Origin: Desulfobulbaceae bacterium
GTDB taxonomy: Bacteria; Desulfobacterota; Desulfobulbia; Desulfobulbales; Desulfobulbaceae
DNA: 42,561 bases
Reading direction: 5' to 3'
Assembly (NCBI GenBank): GCA_015484845.1
Contig: WFUT01000198.1
Coordinates: 1-42,561 of the forward strand
Below are positions 36,267 through 42,561 of this stretch, piece after piece (the stretch's first letter is position 1; the number at the start of each line of letters is the position of its first letter). Made by a program: the position numbers and the translations under genes. The notes under the pieces are model-generated. The model ran no database searches and was not told where the DNA came from. It was given only the letters and a program-made list of their open reading frames with translations.

Positions 36267-37148
36267 TTACCCCTTCAGGGCCTCGGCACCGCCCACGATA
36301 TCCATCAGCTCGCCGGTAATGGCGGCCTGACGCGCCTTGTTGTAGAGCTGCGTCAACTCGTCGATCATATCCTTGCATGCGTTGGTCGCATTGTCCATGG
36401 CCGTCATACGGGCGGCGTGCTCGCTGGCGCTGACCTCGACCATGGCATGGTAGACCTGCACGTTGAGGTACAGCGGCAGCAACACCTCCATGATCTCTTC
36501 CGGCTCAGGCTCATAGATGTAGGCCCCGGTGACACCTTCCTTGGCCTCGGCGGCCTCCTCTCCTCCCTCCACCGGCTTGATGGGCAGCAGTTCCTCCACC
36601 TCGGGCCTCTGGACGGCAACCGAATGGAACTTGCCGTAGACCAGGTCCACCTGGTCGCTCTCGCCGCTGACAAACTGGTGAGTGATATCCTGGGAGATCT
36701 CGCGGGCGTTGAACATCTGGAAGGTTCCCATGATGTCATTGTACTGGGACCGCAGTTTCCCCGAGCGACGGAATGCCTGTGCAGCCTTTTTACCGACAGA
36801 GACAAAGGTGACCTTCTTGCCCTCTGCCTCGTACTTCTGCATCAGTTTTTCGGCAGTGGTGGTGATATTGGAGTTGAAGCTGCCGCAGAGGCCGCGGTCC
36901 GAGGTGACGACCACGATCTCCACCGCCTTCACCTCGCGCACCTCCATGAGCTCCAGGTTGCTTCCCTCCATACCGCCGGAGAGGTCACGCATGGCCTCGG
37001 CAAACTTCTCGGCATAGGGCCGGAAGGTCTCCATCTTCTCCTGGGCGCCCCGCAGCTTGGCCGAGGCGACCATGTTCATCGCCTTGGTGATCTGCGAGGT
37101 CTTGGAGACACCCTCTATCTTGGTCTTGACATCCTTTAATCCTGGCAT
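36267..37148 (-). CDS. atpG: ATP synthase F1 gamma subunit
   Basis: The rotating central stalk subunit, 293 residues. The N-terminal helix is 'LKDVKTKIEGVSKTSQITKA' and the C-terminal signature is 'ASEHAARMTAMDNATNACKD'. The middle domain includes 'TSDRGLCGSFNSNI'. An acidic Glu-rich insertion around residue 200 ('VEGGEEAAEAKEG') is a modest lineage feature. It starts 18 bases after atpA. Confidence 0.96.
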   Translation of the reverse strand: MPGLKDVKTKIEGVSKTSQITKAMNMVASAKLRGAQEKMETFRPYAEKFAEAMRDLSGGMEGSNLELMEVREVKAVEIVVVTSDRGLCGSFNSNITTTAEKLMQKYEAEGKKVTFVSVGKKAAQAFRRSGKLRSQYNDIMGTFQMFNAREISQDITHQFVSGESDQVDLVYGKFHSVAVQRPEVEELLPIKPVEGGEEAAEAKEGVTGAYIYEPEPEEIMEVLLPLYLNVQVYHAMVEVSASEHAARMTAMDNATNACKDMIDELTQLYNKARQAAITGELMDIVGGAEALKG

Positions 37149-37166
37149 GGAATTCGTCCTATATGC

Positions 37167-38690
<1,524 letters not shown>

Positions 38691-38694
38691 TTGA

Positions 38695-39240
38695 CTATTC
38701 TCTCCCCTTGATAGATTCTTTTAATCCATTAAGTTGTGTCTTTATACTCCCATCGAGAACCAGGTCACCGACCTTGGCAATGATGCCGCCGATGATGGAG
38801 GGATCGACCCTGGTCTCAAGAATGACCTTGTTTCCCGTAATCTTCTCCAGCGTCTGCTGGATCTTCTTCTGCAGGGAAGCATCAAGTTCAATGGCCGAAA
38901 CAACGGATCCATGGCTGATGTTCTGATCCGCATCCACCATGGCCTGCATCACCTGGGCGATGTCGGGCAGGATCGCGGCCCTTTTTTTCTCGACGAGCAG
39001 GTTGAGAAAGCTGGTCATGATCTTGTCCGCCTTGGCCAGCTCGGCGACCTTGGCCATGACCTTCTGCCGCGCCTCGAGCGGATAGAGCGGATTGGTCAGG
39101 GCGTCAACCACGGCCTCGGCCTCTGCGTACAGGCCGGCGATCGCCCCCAGCATCTCGCTGTATTCCTCGATCTTGTTCTGCTCCTTACCGAGGGAAAAGA
39201 GCGCCTTGGCATACCTTCGTGCTAGGATTGTCTGTCTCAC
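38695..39240 (-). CDS. atpH: ATP synthase F1 delta subunit
   Basis: Delta joins the b/b' stator to the top of F1. The 181-residue product starts '[20 protein letters not shown]' and carries the OSCP/delta signature '[20 protein letters not shown]' near the end. The initiation codon is GTG at 39240, which overlaps the atpF stop (GTGA), so translation is coupled. Confidence 0.95.
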   Translation of the reverse strand: MRQTILARRYAKALFSLGKEQNKIEEYSEMLGAIAGLYAEAEAVVDALTNPLYPLEARQKVMAKVAELAKADKIMTSFLNLLVEKKRAAILPDIAQVMQAMVDADQNISHGSVVSAIELDASLQKKIQQTLEKITGNKVILETRVDPSIIGGIIAKVGDLVLDGSIKTQLNGLKESIKGRE

Positions 39241-39968
39241 TGTACTGCACCCACTCTGTCAAGATACTGTTCAGTTATCGTGACCTGATCTTCGGGGGTC
39301 AGGTTCTTCACGATCAACTCCTCGGCCATGGCGGCAGCCTTGTCGGCAACCTCATCCAGCAGTACGCGCCTGGCATCGACCAGCTCGGCCTGGACCGCGG
39401 CCTCGGCCTGGCGCTTGATATCCTCGGCAGCCTTCTCGGCCTCGGCCAGGATGCGGGCCTTTTCATTCTCGGCCTGGGCGATGGCCTTCTCGACCACCCG
39501 CTCCATCTCCTTCTCCATGCCGGCCAGCCGGGCCTCAAACTCCTTGTAGGAACGCTCTGCCTCGTCGCGGCGGGCCTCCAGTTCCTCGAGCTCCTCCCGG
39601 ATCTGCTGCTGCCGGCCGGTGAGGGCCGAGCCGATGGGCTTGGCCAGGAACTTGACCAGGATCACCACCAGGGCGATGAAGTTGACCGTCCGCCAGAAGA
39701 GATCCTTGAGCTTGGCAGGCGTGATGGCCGCATGACTCTCGCCATGGCCTTCGGCCCCGCCCTCAACAGCGGCGCCATGGCCAGCCTCGGCCATGGCAGC
39801 GTGGCCGCCCTCGGTGGCGGCGTGCACGGTCTCGTGCGTCTGCGCCTCAACAGCCGCCGCGTCATTGGCGGCAGCTCCATGTTCCTGGGTTGCCAGGGCC
39901 AGGGTAACGCCACCCAGCAACAGTGCCAGCAGAACCGGCAGGATGATTTTTGCGATTTGCGATCTCAT
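39237..39968 (-). CDS. atpF: ATP synthase F0 b subunit with signal-like N-terminus and His/Ala-rich extension
   Basis: A stator stalk subunit of 243 residues, long for a b subunit (about 156 in E. coli). The usual part starts near residue 85: 'LKDLFWRTVNFIALVVILVK' gives the membrane anchor, followed by a long Glu/Ala-rich coiled coil. In front of it are a hydrophobic signal-like segment ('IILPVLLALLLGGVTLALA') and about 55 residues rich in Ala, Gly and His (seven His). These would lie outside the cytoplasm. It overlaps b' (ATGA) and delta (GTGA). The extension is the odd point. Confidence 0.9.
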   Translation of the reverse strand: MRSQIAKIILPVLLALLLGGVTLALATQEHGAAANDAAAVEAQTHETVHAATEGGHAAMAEAGHGAAVEGGAEGHGESHAAITPAKLKDLFWRTVNFIALVVILVKFLAKPIGSALTGRQQQIREELEELEARRDEAERSYKEFEARLAGMEKEMERVVEKAIAQAENEKARILAEAEKAAEDIKRQAEAAVQAELVDARRVLLDEVADKAAAMAEELIVKNLTPEDQVTITEQYLDRVGAVQ

Positions 39969-40405
39969 GCTTCCAGACTCCTTCCAAGTATCTTTGCTGC
40001 CATATCCCGGGCAAACCCGGCCGCATTATCCTGAAGCTCTTTCCTGGCAGCCTCGATCTGCGAGCGAAGCTCTGCAAGCTGCTTTTCCTTTTCGCCTTCT
40101 GCTTCCTGGCGAATGGCGGCCAGTTTCTCCGCCCCGGCAGCCTGCGCTTCACTTCGGGCACCATCAAGAGCTTTTTTCGCCTTGGCGCTTGCCTCACGCA
40201 TCTTCCTGTCCACTTCTGCCTGGCGCTGGCGGGCATTCTGCTCAAACTGCTCGACATCGGTGTTCAGGGAATCGATCCTCTCCTGCCTCTTGTCCAGGAT
40301 GGCAAGGACAGGCTTATAGAGGATTACGTTGAGGACCAACATCAATACGATCATGTTCACAATGTGAATGAACAGCGTGATATCAAGTGTAATCATGCCA
40401 ACCAC
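39965..40405 (-). CDS. atpF': ATP synthase F0 b' subunit
   Basis: The first gene of the operon is a 146-residue stator subunit with one N-terminal helix ('LFIHIVNMIVLMLVLNVILY') and a charged coiled coil ('ERIDSLNTDVEQFEQNARQR'). Paired b' and b genes form a heterodimeric stalk, as in photosynthetic bacteria and many Desulfobacterota. The a and c subunits are not upstream here and must be encoded elsewhere. Confidence 0.92.
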   Translation of the reverse strand: MVGMITLDITLFIHIVNMIVLMLVLNVILYKPVLAILDKRQERIDSLNTDVEQFEQNARQRQAEVDRKMREASAKAKKALDGARSEAQAAGAEKLAAIRQEAEGEKEKQLAELRSQIEAARKELQDNAAGFARDMAAKILGRSLEA

Positions 40406-40474
40406 TCCTGATGATTAAAAAAAGTAAGATTCCCTATGCCTCAAAGTGAATGATGGTTCAGCTCACGAACTGGA

Positions 40475-40503
40475 TAACTAATGAAAAAACGTCAAGCTGT
40501 CAA
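40475..40503 (-). promoter_or_regulatory. Probable promoter of the ATP synthase operon
   Basis: On the minus strand a perfect TTGACA (40503-40498), a 17-base spacer and TAGTTA (40480-40475) precede the b' gene. The -10 is weak, but the region is locally AT-rich and is the only candidate in the gap. The predicted leader is about 65 nt. Confidence 0.5.
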
Positions 40504-40762
40504 ATCTTTTTTCCGTAAAATTCGTCCCATATTCCCGCTCCGCTACCACATTGCGCTCCTCCTGGCCCCCCTCTGCCATCCCTGCCCTCCGCGGGGATGG
40601 CAGGCCGGAAAACGGGCGATCCCGCCCCAACCTCGCTGCTGCCGCGCCCGTGCCGGGGACAGCGCCTCCGGCAGCAGCGACAGCGGCCTGGCGATCCGGT
40701 GTTCTGCCCCACGGCCCGGGGCCGTGATCTGCAAAAGAACTGAACAGTACAATAGATATTAT
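40504..40762. other. Intergenic region between oleD and the ATP synthase promoter
   Basis: No gene is supported. The two minus-strand ORFs listed here are Gly/Arg/Cys-rich readings of GC-rich DNA. CTGCCATCCC/GGGATGGCAG (40573-40603) is a perfect 10-bp inverted repeat with an 11-base loop. ACGGCCCGGGGCCGT (near 40711) is a short GC palindrome about 40 bases after the oleD stop. Neither has a following T-run. Confidence 0.4.
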
Positions 40763-41827
40763 TTAAGCATCATCACCCCGGTACCCGCCCTGGCCGCTGC
40801 CGCCTGCCGCCGCCGGGACAGGACACGGTTCCTCTCCTTTCAGCCATCGCTGCAGGCGCGCCAGTCCCTCCTGCGTGGACACCAGCGGCCGGTAGCCGAG
40901 GATCTGCCGGGCCCTGGCGCCGGAAAACCAGTGCGAACGGGCCAGCTGGTGGGCGACAAACCGGGTCATGGGCGGCTCCCGGGTGCGTCCCAGCGCGCCA
41001 TAGAGCATCTCCAGCAGCCAGCCGGCGCCATGGGCAACAGCAAAGGGGACCCGGGCCCTGACCCGCGGGATGTCCAGGCCGGCAAAGAGCGTGTTGATCC
41101 ACTGCCAGAGGTTCACCGGTTCGGCCTGGGCAATGAAAAAGGGGTGGCCGGCCGCCCGGCCCGCGGTGGCGAGCTCATCCGCGGCCAGGAGGTGGGCATC
41201 TGCCACGTTGTCGATATAGGCGATATCGACCAGGTTGGTGCCGTTGCCGACGATCTTCAGCCTGCCGGCCCTGCCCCGGGCGAGCAGGCGCGGGATGAGG
41301 TTGGTGTCCCCGGGTCCCCAGACCAGGTGCGGCCGCAGGGCCGTGGTCAGCAGGTGCGGGGAATTGGCGGCCAGGACCAGCTTTTCGGCAATGATCTTGC
41401 TGGTGGCATAGTGGCACAGGGTGCGGCGCGCATAGGGTGCCGACTCATCCACCCCCTCCAGGCTGTGCCGGTCAAAGACCACCGACGGCGTGGAGGTATG
41501 GACCAGGATGCCAACCCGGTTCTCCCTGCAGGCCCGGATCACGTTGACCGTGCCCTGGACATTGATGGCGGCATACTCCTGCCACGGCCCCCAGATTCCC
41601 GCCTTGGCCGCGACATGGAAGACGGCGTCCTGGCCCGCGGCTGCCCGGCCGACGGTCTCGCGGTCCCGGATGTCGCCGCGGATACAGGTGGCCCCGGCCC
41701 GCTCCAGGGCGGGATAACGGTTCCTGCCCAGGACCGTGACCCGGATGCCCCTGTCCAGCAGCCGCAGGGTGATGGCCGAGCCGATAAAGCCGCCTCCGCC
41801 GGTTACCAGCGCGCTGTTCATGGTCAT
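40763..41827 (-). CDS. oleD: OleD-like NAD(P)-dependent 2-alkyl-3-ketoacid reductase
   Basis: A 354-residue extended SDR. It shows the Rossmann motif 'ALVTGGGGFIGSAITLRLLD', 'GDIRDRETV', the catalytic Tyr-x3-Lys in 'CHYATSKIIAEKLV', and 'ALRPHLVWGPGDTNLIPRL', typical of the 3-beta-HSD/OleD branch. In long-chain olefin synthesis OleD reduces the beta-ketoacid made by OleA to the beta-hydroxyacid, which OleC closes to a beta-lactone. It is 63 bases downstream of an OleC-like gene, which supports this reading over a generic sterol dehydrogenase. The start has AGGGGA upstream; Met3 is an alternative. Confidence 0.82.
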   Translation of the reverse strand: MTMNSALVTGGGGFIGSAITLRLLDRGIRVTVLGRNRYPALERAGATCIRGDIRDRETVGRAAAGQDAVFHVAAKAGIWGPWQEYAAINVQGTVNVIRACRENRVGILVHTSTPSVVFDRHSLEGVDESAPYARRTLCHYATSKIIAEKLVLAANSPHLLTTALRPHLVWGPGDTNLIPRLLARGRAGRLKIVGNGTNLVDIAYIDNVADAHLLAADELATAGRAAGHPFFIAQAEPVNLWQWINTLFAGLDIPRVRARVPFAVAHGAGWLLEMLYGALGRTREPPMTRFVAHQLARSHWFSGARARQILGYRPLVSTQEGLARLQRWLKGEEPCPVPAAAGGSGQGGYRGDDA

Positions 41828-41890
41828 GGTGTTCCCCTGTTCATTGACCGGTGCCTGCCGCCCATGGCGCCGCCACGGGTATGCGCCCTA

Positions 41891-42561
41891 TCAGAGCCCG
41901 TCCTTGTTCTTGACACAGTTCCTGGCCCGCAGGCGCCGCTCGGCCCACTCGGCCAGCTGCTCGCGGAAGATCTTGGCGTTGTGGCGGATATCCACCGGAA
42001 AGGAGGAGTGGATGAGAAAGGTCTGCACCGGCCGGGTCACGGCATGGGCCCCTGCGATCTGCCGCAGTTCCCCGAGGAACTTCTTCCGGTCCCTGATGCG
42101 GCCGGCCGGTTCCACCACCAGGACCGGCCGCTGGCAGCAGGCAGGCCCGACGCCGACCAGGGCCGAGCGGAAGACCAGGGGATGGGTGTTGAAGATCGTC
42201 TCCACCGGCATGGTGTCCAGGGGACCGTCCGCGGTCAGGACCCGGTGCGCCTTGCGGCCGCAGAACCAGAGCCGGCCCTCCCGGTCCAGGTAGCCCACGT
42301 CGCCCATCCGGTGCCAGAAGGTATGGCCATCGGCGATCTTGGCCATCCTGGTCTGTTCCGGGTCGTGGTCATAGGACCTGGTGACCACCGGCCCGCGGAC
42401 CACGATCTCGCCGGTCTCGCCCGGCGGCAGGGGAGCCGCCTGGTCCCAGGAGGCGATCTCCCCCTCCTCCGGCCGGATGATGCGGATCTCCATGCCGGGC
42501 AGGGCCCTGCCCACGCAGATCCCGGCGCCGCGCAGGGACAGGGGCCAGGTCTCTGCAAGGA
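41891..42561 (-). CDS. oleC: OleC-like AMP-dependent ligase (beta-lactone synthetase), C-terminal part
   Basis: About 223 residues, open at the right window edge. It has late motifs of the adenylate-forming family: 'GRALPGMEIRIIRPEEG', 'GETGEIVVRGPVVTRSYD', 'WHRMGDVGYLDREGRLWFCG' and the catalytic-lysine region 'NAKIFREQLAEWAE'. 'KAHRVLTADGPLDTMPVE' resembles OleC rather than acyl-CoA synthetases. OleC converts beta-hydroxyacids to beta-lactones, which OleB decarboxylates to olefins. oleA and oleB would be expected beyond the edge. The first two thirds of the gene are not visible. Confidence 0.8.
   Translation of the reverse strand, partial: LAETWPLSLRGAGICVGRALPGMEIRIIRPEEGEIASWDQAAPLPPGETGEIVVRGPVVTRSYDHDPEQTRMAKIADGHTFWHRMGDVGYLDREGRLWFCGRKAHRVLTADGPLDTMPVETIFNTHPLVFRSALVGVGPACCQRPVLVVEPAGRIRDRKKFLGELRQIAGAHAVTRPVQTFLIHSSFPVDIRHNAKIFREQLAEWAERRLRARNCVKNKDGL

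Noticed and set aside
40500-40752. Short Cys/Arg/Gly-rich minus-strand ORFs between oleD and atpF'
   Set aside because: No ribosome site, no family resemblance, and a composition typical of GC-rich noncoding DNA.

Overview
The window (about 42.6 kb, high GC, densely coded) looks like chromosomal core DNA of an anaerobic Desulfobacterota bacterium, probably from the Desulfobulbales side. This is inferred from the protein style, a UGA-decoded selenoprotein, and an F1-type ATP synthase operon (b'-b-delta-alpha-gamma-beta-epsilon) that lacks adjacent a and c subunits. No rRNA, tRNA, CRISPR array, prophage or insertion sequence was seen.

Layout. (1) 1-451: the 3' end of a copper-resistance outer-membrane protein, CopB, on the + strand. 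(2) 496-7183, minus strand: the conserved rpmH-rnpA-yidD-yidC-jag-mnmE run behind a good sigma70 promoter. It is extended by an amidohydrolase-fold protein that has lost its metal ligands and by a C-GCAxxG-C-C family protein whose first motif cysteine is an in-frame UGA followed by a SECIS-like hairpin. (3) 7429-13923, plus strand: a SAM methyltransferase, the TrkA/TrkH potassium uptake pair, mnmG and lgt. MnmG is the partner of MnmE in tRNA wobble-uridine modification. (4) 14060-16748, minus strand: a natural endonuclease III-exonuclease III fusion, an orphan NarL-family response regulator and an HU-like protein, with a cluster of NarL-box-like heptamers in front of HU. (5) 17043-19876, minus strand: a tandem-domain universal stress protein and an ArsB/NhaD/SLC13-type transporter with a periplasmic beta domain. 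(6) 20023-23616, minus strand: three exopolysaccharide export/regulation genes (Wzz-like, ExeA-like ATPase, BY-kinase-like ATPase), divergent from a PPP-family phosphatase.

(7) 24556-26584: epmA and efp (EF-P and its lysyl-modifying enzyme), bracketed by two inverted copies of a roughly 110-bp palindromic repeat. (8) 26720-32508, plus strand: a YfcE-like phosphoesterase, a HIT protein and mutS, overlapping at ATGA junctions, followed by a large AMIN/amidase_3 cell-wall amidase with its own promoter. (9) 32612-34027: a GltD/NfnB-like flavoprotein. (10) 34255-40405: the ATP synthase operon between a strong terminator and a promoter. (11) 40763-42561: OleD and the C-terminal part of OleC, enzymes of head-to-head long-chain olefin synthesis.

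The most notable points are the unannotated selenocysteine gene, with its N-terminus hidden by the UGA, coupled to a pseudo-amidohydrolase; the Nth-Xth base-excision-repair fusion; the inverted palindromic repeats around epmA-efp; and the NarL-box-like cluster between an orphan regulator and HU. Function assignments rest on motif recognition by eye; no database search was run.
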